Part shown: one piece after another, positions 1 to 8,012 of the stretch | How positions within the stretch are numbered: the stretch's first letter is position 1 | How the letters are laid out: every line of letters starts with the position of its first letter | From: JBFXDW01 sp050180745 | Lineage (GTDB): Bacteria; Pseudomonadota; Alphaproteobacteria; UBA9219 | DNA length: 30,187 nucleotides | Assembly: GCA_050180745.1 (NCBI GenBank) | Contig: JBFXDW010000009.1 | Span: 1 to 30,187, forward strand | Reading direction: 5' to 3' | Made by a program: the position numbers and the translations under genes | The notes under the pieces: generated by a model | Seen by the model: the letters and a program-made list of their open reading frames with translations, nothing else | Database searches by the model: none | Told to the model about the DNA's origin: nothing

Positions 1-2
1 CC

Positions 3-1436
3 AAAATGCGGTACGATGGCGATAACTATTTCTTTGTCAACACACTTGATGGCATTATGAAGATGCATCCTACCTTACCGAAATTGATTGGTACGGATGT
101 TCGAGAGCTAAAGGACGCGAAAGGAGAGCCCTTTTTCCATCAGATGATCCTTCTCGCCAAAGAAAAAGGGACTGCTTCTTATTCTTATTCATGGCCTCCA
201 GGCGATAACGCCAAAACAAAGATATCCTACGTTATGACTGTTCCTCAATGGAACTGGATGGTTGGCAGCGGCACTTTTACGGAAAAAGTTGATAATGAGG
301 TTCGGCAGGCAATCTACGAAATGGCTACAATAGGTTTTGTTGCGTTAGTGATTGCCGTTATCGTCGCAACTCTCATCGGTCGGAGTATATCTAAACCGAT
401 CCTCTCTCTAACCAAAAGCATGCAAGAACTCGCTTCGGGCAATCTTGATATAGAGATTGAAATACGTGACCAGAATGATGAAGTTGGAGAGATGGCTGCC
501 ACGGTACAAGTCTTCCAAGATAATGCACGCCAAGTTGAGAAACTCAAGAAAGAACAAGCGGAAACGGAAGCACGTGCAGTAGCTGAAAAGAAAGCCGCCA
601 TGCGTAAAATGGCTGATGACTTTGAAGAAAGCGTAGGAAAGATTGTGAGTGTTGTTGCATCAGCATCGACCGAGCTCCAATCAAGTGCACGCAATTTATC
701 TGAAATGTCAGACCAAACAAGCCAACAAACTGCAGCTGTTGCAGCAGCAACAGAAGAGGCGTCATCGAGCGTACAAACAGTCGCCTCCGCCGCTGAAGAA
801 CTTTCGGCATCTATCAGCGAGATCAATCGGCAAGTTGAGGAATCGAGCCGTGTTGCCTCTCATGCTGTTGATGAAGTTCAAGCGACGGATAAAACCGTTT
901 CGACGCTTTCAGAAGCGGCTAATCAAATTGGTGATGTTGTTAAATTGATCCAAGACATTGCCGAACAAACCAACCTTTTGGCCCTTAACGCAACGATTGA
1001 AGCCGCCCGCGCAGGAGAAGCAGGAAAAGGCTTTGCTGTTGTGGCTTCGGAAGTCAAAAATCTGGCCACACAAACAGGGCGCGCAACAGAGGAGATATCA
1101 AAGAAGATTGTCACTATTCAGGAAGTTTCTGCCGACTCTGTCAAAGCGATCAGAAGCATTGGCGCAACGATTGAGAATATCGACGGAATCACCAAAACCA
1201 TTGCTGGCGCTTTACGACAACAAAATGAAGCTACACAAGAAATCTCTAACAATGTGCAGCAAGCTTCAGCTGGAACAAGCGAAGTCTCGAGCAGCATTGT
1301 TAATGTGACTCATGCCGCCAAGGAGTCTGGGAATGCTGCAAACGAAGTTATGAATGCTGCGACAGAGCTCTCGACTCAATCTGAGACCCTGCGTCGTGAG
1401 ATCGACAAATTCATGAACACAGTTCGCAACGGATAG
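3..1436 (+). CDS. Methyl-accepting chemotaxis protein, 5'-truncated by window edge
   Basis: This is a transmembrane chemoreceptor that passes ligand signals to CheA/CheW at the inner membrane. Numbering from the first visible Met (position 6), residues about 1-95 look like the end of an sCache_2 sensor domain (YDGDNYFF...DGIMKMHP, then WNWMVGSGTF). Next come a membrane helix (about 103-125), a HAMP linker with the SKPI motif (about 126-180), and a long coiled-coil signalling domain. The conserved hairpin tip (IAEQTNLLALNATIEAARAG, then GKGFAVVASEVKNLA) lies near residues 317-354. The first transmembrane helix and the start of the sensor are missing because the reading frame runs off the window; the Met at position 6 is internal, not a start. 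The C-terminus ends in FMNTVRNG with no CheR-tethering pentapeptide. The family is certain; the ligand is unknown. Confidence 0.95.
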   Translation, partial: KMRYDGDNYFFVNTLDGIMKMHPTLPKLIGTDVRELKDAKGEPFFHQMILLAKEKGTASYSYSWPPGDNAKTKISYVMTVPQWNWMVGSGTFTEKVDNEVRQAIYEMATIGFVALVIAVIVATLIGRSISKPILSLTKSMQELASGNLDIEIEIRDQNDEVGEMAATVQVFQDNARQVEKLKKEQAETEARAVAEKKAAMRKMADDFEESVGKIVSVVASASTELQSSARNLSEMSDQTSQQTAAVAAATEEASSSVQTVASAAEELSASISEINRQVEESSRVASHAVDEVQATDKTVSTLSEAANQIGDVVKLIQDIAEQTNLLALNATIEAARAGEAGKGFAVVASEVKNLATQTGRATEEISKKIVTIQEVSADSVKAIRSIGATIENIDGITKTIAGALRQQNEATQEISNNVQQASAGTSEVSSSIVNVTHAAKESGNAANEVMNAATELSTQSETLRREIDKFMNTVRNG

Positions 1437-1495
1437 TCGAAGTACTTTGGGTATAGATAGAGAAACGCGTAGAGAAAAAAGATTCAGAATCTGCC

Positions 1496-1530
1496 CTTGG
1501 GTGTGTTAGAGAAACACCAACACACCCAAG
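1496..1530 (+). terminator. Strong hairpin after the chemoreceptor gene
   Basis: A perfect 12-bp stem (cttgggtgtgtt at 1496-1507 with aacacacccaag at 1519-1530) encloses an 11-nt loop. It lies 60 nt past the receptor stop and 30 nt before the next start. The right arm is not followed by a clean T-run, only by aagattaag, so intrinsic termination is not assured. It may instead be an RNA-stabilising 3' end or a leader structure for the downstream gene. Confidence 0.5.
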
Positions 1531-1560
1531 AAGATTAAGTACAAAAAAAGGATCTTTTTT

Positions 1561-2178
1561 ATGCCTCATCTCATTCTGGTCCGCCACGGAAATACCTTCA
1601 GCAAAGAAGATATCTGCACATGGGTTGGTGCGCGGACTGATTTGCCCCTAACAGCAGCAGGAGAAGATCAGGCCCATGCTATAGCAGCCATGTTGGAAAG
1701 CTCTTATTTCCCTCTTGGCGGCATCATCACAGGGCCCTTACTGCGCACCCGCCGCATGGCCGAGATTGTTGCAAATAGAGCAAAGAATGTTTATGTCCTT
1801 GACGAAAAGCTAACGGAAATAGATTACGGTTTTTGGGAAAACAAGTCTTCTGAAGAAATTAAGATGGAGTATCCGGATCTTCTAGATGCATGGGAAAACA
1901 ACGGCACATGGCCAGAAGACATGCATTGGGTCCCTTCAGAAGATAAGCTCAGACGCAACATAGATGTCTTCTTAAAAGAACAACATAAAATTCTGGGGAC
2001 ACCAGAATCACTCAACCGTGTAGCCATCACAAGTAATGGCATCTTGCGCTTTGTCTATAATCACCTGACAGGCCATGCTCCAGGCTCAGAGGCCAAGGTT
2101 AAAACAGGCCATTATTGTGTACTCACACCGACAGAAACGGGCTGGGATATATTAGAATGGAATAAAAAACCAGAATAA
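1561..2178 (+). CDS. Histidine phosphatase (phosphoglycerate mutase-like) family protein
   Basis: Proteins of this branch remove phosphate from small molecules or proteins through a phosphohistidine intermediate; the substrate here cannot be read from sequence. Visible landmarks are the N-terminal catalytic RHG motif (R8-H9-G10), the basic TGPLLRTRRMAE segment (about 58-68) and the acidic LTEIDYGFWE motif around E86. The second catalytic histidine normally sits in an S-H-G motif near the C-terminus. Here the protein reads TSNGILRF with Asn159 at that place. The protein has 205 residues, about the normal size for the family. The ATG is preceded by an AAAGGA Shine-Dalgarno sequence with 8 nt spacing. 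It stands alone between a hairpin and the dsbA-acc unit. Family membership is solid, but activity is uncertain because of the His-to-Asn position. Confidence 0.85.
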   Translation: MPHLILVRHGNTFSKEDICTWVGARTDLPLTAAGEDQAHAIAAMLESSYFPLGGIITGPLLRTRRMAEIVANRAKNVYVLDEKLTEIDYGFWENKSSEEIKMEYPDLLDAWENNGTWPEDMHWVPSEDKLRRNIDVFLKEQHKILGTPESLNRVAITSNGILRFVYNHLTGHAPGSEAKVKTGHYCVLTPTETGWDILEWNKKPE

Positions 2179-2306
2179 GGTCCATAAAACCCTGCCAGCT
2201 CTCACCTATCTGATTGACTTATGCTCAAAAAATTGGTCTTGTTGCACGCTTGAACGACTGACCCATTGTTAGCCCTTCTTATTAACCCTTCTTACGGGAG
2301 ACTCTT

Positions 2307-3068
2307 ATGAAGTTTGTAAAATATGGTCTAGCGACTACCATCTTTGGCCTTCTCCTTTCTTTAGCCGCACCTTCCTATGCCGAGACAAGCCTATCTGGCG
2401 CACAAAAGAAAGAAGTTGAAGACGTTGTTCGCACGCTCTTATTGGAAAAAGAGCCTGACCTTATCATCAAGGCAGCAGAAGAGATGCAAAAACGTGCTGA
2501 GAAAGAGTCACGCGAACAAGGCGCAAAGGCAGTCCAAGAAAGCCAAAAAGAGCTTATCAACGATTCTGATGATCCAGTTATAGGAAACAAAAAAGGCGAC
2601 GTAACGATCGTTGAGTTCTTCGATTACAATTGTGGCTACTGCAAAGTTGTACTACCGACCTTGCAAGAGCTCATTAAGAAAGATCCCAAGGTTCGTATTG
2701 TCATGAAGGAATATCCTATCTTGGGTAATACGTCTGAGTACGCCGCCAAAGCGGCATTAGCTAGCGTCAATCAAAATAAGTATATGGCCTTTCATGATGC
2801 GCTGATGGGCAACAAACAGCACCTGACAGAGGCTCTTGTTATTGGCATCGCCAAACGCGCAGGTCTTGACACCGACAAGCTCAAAAAGGACATGGAAAGC
2901 GACAAGATTGCAAAGATCATCAGCAAGACTCGCGATTTAGGAGAAAAAGTCGGTGCACGTGGCACCCCTACATTTATCATTGGAGGAAAAATCTTCCCAG
3001 GCGCGGTTCCTCTTGAGCAAATGCAAGAAGAGATCAAAAAGATTCGTGACGAAAAGAAAAAGAAATAG
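2307..3068 (+). CDS. Periplasmic DsbA/ScsC-like thiol-disulfide oxidoreductase
   Basis: It probably forms or isomerises disulfides in exported proteins. The N-terminus is a classic signal peptide (MKFVKYGLATTIFGLLLSLA..., cleavage near SYA|E at residue 25/26). Residues about 28-85 are a charged helical segment of the kind that precedes the catalytic domain, and drives oligomerisation, in ScsC-type proteins. The thioredoxin fold starts at about residue 97 (GDVTIVEFFDYNCGYC) with active-site cysteines C109 and C112. The cis-proline loop is GTPTF with Pro221. The tail is very basic (IRDEKKKK). The 253-residue length fits the family. The gene ends 13 nt before accB, so the two are probably cotranscribed. 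In many alphaproteobacteria I would expect aroQ between this gene and accB; none is present here. Confidence 0.88.
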   Translation: MKFVKYGLATTIFGLLLSLAAPSYAETSLSGAQKKEVEDVVRTLLLEKEPDLIIKAAEEMQKRAEKESREQGAKAVQESQKELINDSDDPVIGNKKGDVTIVEFFDYNCGYCKVVLPTLQELIKKDPKVRIVMKEYPILGNTSEYAAKAALASVNQNKYMAFHDALMGNKQHLTEALVIGIAKRAGLDTDKLKKDMESDKIAKIISKTRDLGEKVGARGTPTFIIGGKIFPGAVPLEQMQEEIKKIRDEKKKK

Positions 3069-3081
3069 TAAGGACCATCCC

Positions 3082-3525
3082 ATGAGTAAATTTGACCTCG
3101 ACATTGAGGCCGTAGAGAAGCTTGCGAACCTGCTTTCTGAAACGGGACTTAGTGAAATAGAATATGAGGAAGGCGATAAGCGCATTCGTTGTGTCAAACA
3201 CGAGGCACAGGTGCAAATGGTGGCCGCGGCACCTCTTGCACCGATCGCCCCGCAAGCACAAACGGTTGCACCAGAAACGCCAGCTCTATCGGGGACTCCT
3301 GTAACGGCACCTATGGTTGGCACGGTATATATGGCTCCAGAACCGGGAGCCGCGCCTTTCATCAAAGTTGGCGACAGAATCAAAGAAGGAGAAACTCTCC
3401 TCATCATCGAAGCTATGAAGGTTATGAACCCGATTAAGGCTCCGCAAAGTGGTGAGATCAAGGAGATATTTGTCTCAGACACCAAGCCTGTCGAGTTCGG
3501 TGAGATACTGCTGACGATTGCCTAA
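3082..3525 (+). CDS. accB: Biotin carboxyl carrier protein of acetyl-CoA carboxylase
   Basis: AccB carries the biotin that shuttles carboxyl groups from biotin carboxylase to the carboxyltransferase in the first step of fatty-acid synthesis. The protein is 147 residues. An N-terminal helix pair (1-40) is followed by an Ala/Pro-rich linker (about 43-73) and the biotinyl domain (about 74-147). The biotin attachment motif EAMKVMN places the modified lysine at K113, with Met on the N-terminal side as required. I chose the ATG at 3082 because it starts the typical MSKFDLDIEA... sequence and has AAGGA 7 nt upstream. The open frame extends back into dsbA, but that extension is not AccB-like. accC follows 12 nt later. 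Confidence 0.96.
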   Translation: MSKFDLDIEAVEKLANLLSETGLSEIEYEEGDKRIRCVKHEAQVQMVAAAPLAPIAPQAQTVAPETPALSGTPVTAPMVGTVYMAPEPGAAPFIKVGDRIKEGETLLIIEAMKVMNPIKAPQSGEIKEIFVSDTKPVEFGEILLTIA

Positions 3526-3537
3526 GGGGAAACGAGT

Positions 3538-4875
3538 TTGTTCGAGAAAGTCCTGATCGCCAATCGCGGCGAAATTGCTTTACGCATCCATCGCGCCTGT
3601 CGTGAAATGGGTATCCGCACCGTGGCCGTACACTCAACTGCTGACGAAGACGCTATGCATGTTCGTCTAGCGGATGAAAGCGTGTGTATTGGCCGACCAG
3701 CAGCCAAAGAAAGCTACCTCAATGTTCCGGCAATTCTAACAGCCGCAACAATAACAGGCGCGGACGCAATTCATCCTGGCATTGGCTTTCTTTCCGAAAA
3801 TGAAGGCTTTGCTGACATGGTGGAAGAACACGGCTTTGCCTTTATCGGCCCCACAGCTGAACATATTCGTCAGATGGGTGATAAGGTTACGGCCAAGCAA
3901 ACGGTTAAAGCTTTGGGGCTGCCAACCGTACCGGGCTCTGCTGGCGCTGTGGATACGCTTGAGGAAGCACGCATTATCGCACAAGAAGCGGGATATCCGG
4001 TGCTCATCAAAGCTTCCGCAGGTGGTGGCGGCAAGGGCATGAAGGTCGCAAAAAATGCGGAAGGACTTGAAGAAGCCTATAAGCTCGCACGCGGAGAAGC
4101 ACGTGCCGCTTTTGGTAATGACGAAGTGTATATGGAGAAATATCTCTCTAACCCTCGTCATATCGAAGTCCAGCTCATCAGCGATACGCATGGCAACGCG
4201 GTTCATTTTGGTGAACGCGATTGCTCTTTGCAACGCAACCACCAAAAAGTGATCGAAGAAGCGCCCTCGCCCGGATTGAATGCCTCAGAACGGGAAACCA
4301 TCGGCACGATTGCAGCCAGCGTTGTACGTCGCATGGGCTATCGCGGTGTGGGAACGATGGAGTTCTTGTACGAGAATGGGGAGTTTTTCTTCATCGAGAT
4401 GAACACACGGCTTCAAATTGAACATACAATCTCAGAGATGATCACCGGCATTGATTTGGTGAGAGAGCAAATCCGCGTCGCCGCAGGTTTGCCGCTGAGT
4501 TTCACTCAGGATGATATCAAATTCACAGGCCACGCGATTGAGTGCCGGATCAATGCCGAAGACCCGGAGAATTTCATGCCCTCGCCGGGAAAGATCATGA
4601 ACTTCCACCCACCGGGAGGCCTTGGCGTTCGCGTCGATAGTGCTATTTACGAGGGCTATAACATACCGCCTTATTACGACAGCATGATTGCCAAATTGAT
4701 CGTACATGGCTCGACACGGAATGAGTGCCTGTTACGGCTGCGGCGGTGTTTAGAGGAATTTGTGATCGGCGGCGTGAAGACGACGCTCCCGCTCCATCGC
4801 CGGATCATCGGCGAGCAAGCCTTCCTCAATGGCGATTATGACATCCACTGGCTGGAAAAATTCTTAGGGTTATAA
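3538..4875 (+). CDS. accC: Biotin carboxylase subunit of acetyl-CoA carboxylase
   Basis: AccC uses ATP and bicarbonate to carboxylate the biotin on AccB. The 445-residue length is close to the usual 445-450. It starts with the standard FEKVLIANRGEIALRI and uses a TTG start at 3538, with AAGGGGA overlapping the accB stop about 7 nt before it. ATP-grasp features are present: K116, K158, the glycine loop AGGGGKG (161-167), H208, K237 and the metal/catalytic residues E275, E287, N289 and R291. R337 lies in ECRINAED. The segment after E295-H296 reads TISEM, where PVTEM is common; this is a mild departure that leaves the catalytic residues intact. It forms the end of the dsbA-accB-accC unit and faces a convergent lipoprotein gene only 5 bp away. 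Confidence 0.97.
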   Translation: MFEKVLIANRGEIALRIHRACREMGIRTVAVHSTADEDAMHVRLADESVCIGRPAAKESYLNVPAILTAATITGADAIHPGIGFLSENEGFADMVEEHGFAFIGPTAEHIRQMGDKVTAKQTVKALGLPTVPGSAGAVDTLEEARIIAQEAGYPVLIKASAGGGGKGMKVAKNAEGLEEAYKLARGEARAAFGNDEVYMEKYLSNPRHIEVQLISDTHGNAVHFGERDCSLQRNHQKVIEEAPSPGLNASERETIGTIAASVVRRMGYRGVGTMEFLYENGEFFFIEMNTRLQIEHTISEMITGIDLVREQIRVAAGLPLSFTQDDIKFTGHAIECRINAEDPENFMPSPGKIMNFHPPGGLGVRVDSAIYEGYNIPPYYDSMIAKLIVHGSTRNECLLRLRRCLEEFVIGGVKTTLPLHRRIIGEQAFLNGDYDIHWLEKFLGL

Positions 4876-4880
4876 AACCT

Positions 4881-5624
4881 CTATTTCTTTAAACCAAAAA
4901 GATTCCTGAACAATCCAGACCATTGTGAAGGGGGCTTGTCGGGAAGATCTTGGCTAAAGCCGCGTACACCGATACTGGCTTTCTTACCGTCTTTCTCAAC
5001 GATGGCCCCTTGACCCTTGGGAAGTTCTCCCGTTGCCCTCATCTTATCAACTCTTATCACAAGAGCACTACATTGTTGTTGCAACGCTTTAACCGCATCT
5101 GCGGCCTCTTGAGCACGCGCCATCATTTGACGCCCTGCGTTATACGCTTGGGCTTGGGCTTCATCTGAAGGAGGAGCCTCCAGCATATTGTTTAGCTTGT
5201 CAATTTCATGGGCGCCATAAACGAGTAAACCATTTTTCCATACGCCAGCAACCAGCGGCATATATCCCTCATAATCTTGCACCGCAACAAGAGCGCGCTG
5301 ACCTTTAACCCGTGTAGCAAGTAAAGCCGCATCGGCTTCGGCCATCCAAACCGTCGTATCCCCATTCGGGGATATGCCATAGCCATAGCTGCCATCGGGA
5401 CGACATGCAAAATAGCCATCCTTGATATCATTTCCACTACGCACATAGTACATGTTAGGCTTATCAGGATCCAAAGGAGCATCCGCTGGTGGCGGAAGCG
5501 GAACCATGGGACCATTCGCCCCCACAGGCTGGGCACTTTTCTGCCCGGTACAGCCCTGCAACACACAAGCAGCCGCAACAGCCAAACTGAATAAAGTGCG
5601 AATAGGTTTTTTCATAAGTTTCAT
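4881..5624 (-). CDS. Putative lipoprotein of unknown function
   Basis: I do not recognise a family. The protein is 247 residues from the chosen ATG at 5624, which has AAGGGA 8 nt upstream; an in-frame ATG lies three codons later. The N-terminus is a lipoprotein signal (MKKPIRTLFSLAVAAACVLQGC) with a lipobox of Leu-Gln-Gly before Cys25. A Pro-rich stretch (about 38-55) leads to a region rich in Tyr, Gly and Trp (about 57-130: YYVRSGND, DGYFACRPDGSYGYGISPNG, AGVWKNGLLVY), which looks like small beta repeats. Then comes an Ala/Gln-rich helix (about 137-190) and a short Lys/Gly tail. It is convergent with accC and divergent from rmuC. It is probably anchored in the outer membrane; any more specific role is unknown. 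Confidence 0.75.
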   Translation of the reverse strand: MKLMKKPIRTLFSLAVAAACVLQGCTGQKSAQPVGANGPMVPLPPPADAPLDPDKPNMYYVRSGNDIKDGYFACRPDGSYGYGISPNGDTTVWMAEADAALLATRVKGQRALVAVQDYEGYMPLVAGVWKNGLLVYGAHEIDKLNNMLEAPPSDEAQAQAYNAGRQMMARAQEAADAVKALQQQCSALVIRVDKMRATGELPKGQGAIVEKDGKKASIGVRGFSQDLPDKPPSQWSGLFRNLFGLKK

Positions 5625-5824
5625 AATATGAATCCCTTTTATACCTAAAAAAATGAAAGTTGCCCATTGTAGCACGAAAATCCTTAAAAAATAAAATAAT
5701 TTCAGAAATATGCTTAAATATCAACGGGAAGGAAAATATCTGAAGGACCGCACACTTTGCCCTTGTTATCAAAACCTAAACCTATTAGAACAAATAAAGA
5801 ACGTTTAACTTTGATTCTTTTGCT

Positions 5825-7066
5825 ATGACAAGTCTATCTTCTTTTACCATTCTTCTTGTTTTTTGTTGCGGGGCGATCCTCGGCGCAGGGCTGATGCGCA
5901 TGGCATTACGTTCGCGCAAAAATATGACTGCTGAGCTTAGCGATATGTTTAAAGCACTGGCCTCAGATACGCTGCACCAGAACAGCGCCACCTTCTTGCA
6001 ACTCGCAGAAAGCAAACTGAAAGAACGCGAACAAGCCGCCACCAATACGCTCGACAAAAAGACGGTTGCCATAGATGCCATGATAAAGCCCGTCTCGGAA
6101 ACGCTGAAAAAGATGGACGAGCAAATCCAGAAAATGGAAATCAAACGCGAAGGAGCCTATCGTGAGCTTGCGGAAATGGTTGCCTCCAGCCGTGAGACCC
6201 AGACCATGCTGCGCAATGAAACCAGCCAGCTTTTGCAAGCTCTGCGCGCTCCTACTGGCCGAGGCCGCTGGGGCGAGCTTCAACTACAACGCATTCTTGA
6301 GATGACGGGAATGTCCGAGCATGCTTGCGACTTCACCACACAAACGACCTTTGCAGGCGAAGATAACAACATCCGACCCGATGCCATTGTATCTCTGCCA
6401 GGAAATCGGTGCGTCATTATCGACAGCAAGGTGCCTCTTACGGCCTATCTTGATTTTGTTCAAAGCAATGACGATACAGGCCGCGCAGATGCGCTGAAAC
6501 AGCATGCGCGCCAGCTCAAGGATCATATCAAAACGCTTTCGGCCAAATCATATTGGGAAAAGGTTGAAGGCACGCCTGCCTTCGTCGTTTTGTTCCTACC
6601 GGGCGAACATTTTCTTTCCGCCGCGCTGGATGGAGATAATGGGCTCATGGAATATAGTGCGAAGAACCAAATCGTACTAGCAACGCCTATGACTCTCATT
6701 GCATTGCTGCGGACCGTGGCCTTGGGCTGGCGACAAGAAGCTTTACAGGAAAATGCACGAAATATCGCGGCGCTGGGGGGGAAACTCCTCTCTTCCTTGG
6801 AAGTCTTTTCAAAACATTTTGGCCAGCTCGGCAAAACGCTCAGCACCACAGTCGAGCATTATAACCGCTCTATCGGCTCACTCGAGCGAAACGTCTTGGT
6901 TAAAGCCCGTAAACTCGCCGAATATGGGGCGGGATCAGGCGAACATGAGCTTGAAGCCCCTGCTCCACTTGAAAAAGAACCACGGCTTACGATCGTAGAA
7001 AGCACAGAAGAGGATGAAGAAGCCCCTGAAAAAACACTAAAAATCGCGAAAACAAATCAGGGCTAG
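5825..7066 (+). CDS. rmuC: RmuC-family protein (putative DNA recombination limiting factor)
   Basis: RmuC proteins limit rearrangements at inverted repeats in E. coli, and the domain has a restriction-endonuclease-like core. The protein is 413 residues. It has one N-terminal membrane helix (about 6-24), a charged coiled coil (about 30-130) and the RmuC domain (about 140-355). The domain contains the recognisable GRGRWGELQLQRILEMTG, then RPDAIVSLPG and VIIDSKVPL, with Asp and Lys in the DSK core. The C-terminus is acidic and low in complexity. I see no good Shine-Dalgarno sequence before the ATG. def follows after 35 nt, so the two may form one transcript. It is notable that a factor linked to inverted-repeat stability sits next to spacers full of inverted repeats, but the gene is common and this may be coincidence. 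Confidence 0.93.
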   Translation: MTSLSSFTILLVFCCGAILGAGLMRMALRSRKNMTAELSDMFKALASDTLHQNSATFLQLAESKLKEREQAATNTLDKKTVAIDAMIKPVSETLKKMDEQIQKMEIKREGAYRELAEMVASSRETQTMLRNETSQLLQALRAPTGRGRWGELQLQRILEMTGMSEHACDFTTQTTFAGEDNNIRPDAIVSLPGNRCVIIDSKVPLTAYLDFVQSNDDTGRADALKQHARQLKDHIKTLSAKSYWEKVEGTPAFVVLFLPGEHFLSAALDGDNGLMEYSAKNQIVLATPMTLIALLRTVALGWRQEALQENARNIAALGGKLLSSLEVFSKHFGQLGKTLSTTVEHYNRSIGSLERNVLVKARKLAEYGAGSGEHELEAPAPLEKEPRLTIVESTEEDEEAPEKTLKIAKTNQG

Positions 7067-7101
7067 TTGTTTTCTGAGGCTTTTTCAGATACATAAGAAG
7101 C

Positions 7102-7635
7102 ATGGCATTATTAGAAATAAAAACTGTTCCCGACCCAGTCTTACGTAAAAAGGCACTTCCTGTCGAAACCATCGACAAGGAAGTAAAAACCTTTTTAGAT
7201 AATATGCTGGAGACCATGTACACCGATGGCATTGGCTTAGCGGCCAATCAGGTTGGCGTATTAAAACGTGTTATTGTGATCGATATTTCAGAATCGCGTA
7301 ATGGCTCGGAAGCCTTACAAATGATAAATCCAGAGATTATTTGGGAGTCCAAAGACGACTTCACCTATCGTGAGGGCTGCCTTTCGGTGCGGGCTTTTGC
7401 GGACGATAGCAGCTCTGAACTCTATGCAAACGTAACCCGCCCCGCTAAAATCCGCGTCAAATATCTCGACCGCGATGGAGCCACACAAGAGCTTGAAGCT
7501 GAGGGCTTATTGAGCCAATGCATCCAACATGAAATAGATCATCTGGATGGTATTTTGTTTATCGACCATATCTCTGCACTAAAGAGAGGCATCATCATGC
7601 GCAAAATCGAAAAAATAAGGAAAGGAAGTAAATAA
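7102..7635 (+). CDS. def: Peptide deformylase
   Basis: Def removes the formyl group from the N-terminal methionine of new proteins, using a metal ion. All three motifs are present: GIGLAANQ (43-50), EGCLS (91-95, metal ligand Cys93) and QHEIDH (142-147, ligands His143 and His147, catalytic Glu144). The length is 177 residues. After EGCLS there is a slightly longer loop (VRAFADDSSSELYANVTRP) than the usual short IPD-type link, so the loop near the active site is extended by several residues. The gene precedes fmt, its functional partner, but 520 bp of repeat-rich noncoding DNA separates them, where many bacteria have only a few bases. A heptamer array starts 2 nt after the stop. Confidence 0.96.
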   Translation: MALLEIKTVPDPVLRKKALPVETIDKEVKTFLDNMLETMYTDGIGLAANQVGVLKRVIVIDISESRNGSEALQMINPEIIWESKDDFTYREGCLSVRAFADDSSSELYANVTRPAKIRVKYLDRDGATQELEAEGLLSQCIQHEIDHLDGILFIDHISALKRGIIMRKIEKIRKGSK

Positions 7636-7637
7636 AT

Positions 7638-7665
7638 AGGATTTAGGATTTAGGATTTAGGATTC
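7638..7665 (+). repeat. Heptamer array, 4 units, directly after the def stop
   Basis: Three AGGATTT units and one AGGATTC run in exact 7-bp phase, starting 2 nt after the def TAA. They trail off into AGAGGAG and GATTAGT. The units are the reverse complement of those in the large array at 8013-8138, so the def-fmt spacer is bounded by inverted heptamer arrays. Confidence 0.9.
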
Positions 7666-7728
7666 AGAGGAGGATTAGTTTTTATACCCAAAACAGTTCA
7701 AGAGTTGGAAAACGATTCCTCAAAAAAT

Positions 7729-7832
7729 CGTCATTCCCGCGACCTGTCGCGCCGACTTGTCTTGCCGAAGCTCCGAAGGAGCGTAGGCAGAAGCTACAAA
7801 GTAGCGTAGGGGGAAGGCGGGGATCCATCTCC
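7729..7832 (+). repeat. Palindromic intergenic element with GTCAT / ATCC ends
   Basis: The element opens with cgtcattcccgc and closes with gcggggatccatctcc, whose cores pair with each other. The interior holds smaller hairpins, including gctccgaaggagc and ctacaaagtag. It also contains a degenerate internal duplication, gaagctccgaaggagcgtag followed by gaagctacaaagtagcgtag. The same end signature recurs at 7939, 9144, 9299, 14888 and 24828 onward. I see no open reading frame that resembles a protein. It is probably a non-autonomous, REP/MITE-like element. Confidence 0.75.
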
Positions 7833-7938
7833 TGCAAGAGAAGAGGGACGAAAGATACAGAAGAAAGAGCCATTGTTTGATTTGATAACAATCAACGGCT
7901 TTCTTTTCTGCAACAACCTTTTCACTTCACCTATCGGT

Positions 7939-7970
7939 GATGGATCCCCGTTTTCACGGGGATGACGGGG
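7939..7970 (-). repeat. Short palindrome of the GTCAT/ATCC family, inverted copy
   Basis: Read on the minus strand it is ccgtcatccccg, a 6-nt loop, then cggggatccatc: the same ends as the 7729-7832 element, in opposite orientation. The 7833-7938 stretch between the two copies shows nothing that I recognise as coding or as an RNA gene. Confidence 0.75.
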
Positions 7971-8012
7971 ATAGTGTGAAAGGCAAAGAGAGGATACAAA
8001 GTTAGTCTCTCC

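Noticed and set aside
2179..2306. A regulatory element before the dsbA-like gene, from the repeat cccttctta occurring twice (near 2273 and 2287)
   Set aside because: Two 9-bp copies in a 128-bp spacer are weak evidence, and I see no matching promoter spacing or known operator.
3082..3525. A longer AccB beginning within dsbA (from 2953)
   Set aside because: The extra 43 residues are a shadow of dsbA in another frame; the family N-terminus starts at 3082 with its own Shine-Dalgarno sequence.
5676..5824. A riboswitch or sRNA between the lipoprotein gene and rmuC
   Set aside because: The region is AT-rich, with no strong stem or conserved aptamer element that I can identify; it most likely just holds divergent promoters.
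7638..7665. Telomere-like repeats (TTTAGGG type) or a eukaryotic origin
   Set aside because: The units only resemble TTTAGGG by chance of composition; they are internal, short and flanked by bacterial core genes.
7682..7891. A minus-strand protein in the def-fmt spacer
   Set aside because: It is only 69 codons, lies across the palindromic element, has low-complexity composition and no ribosome-binding site or family similarity.
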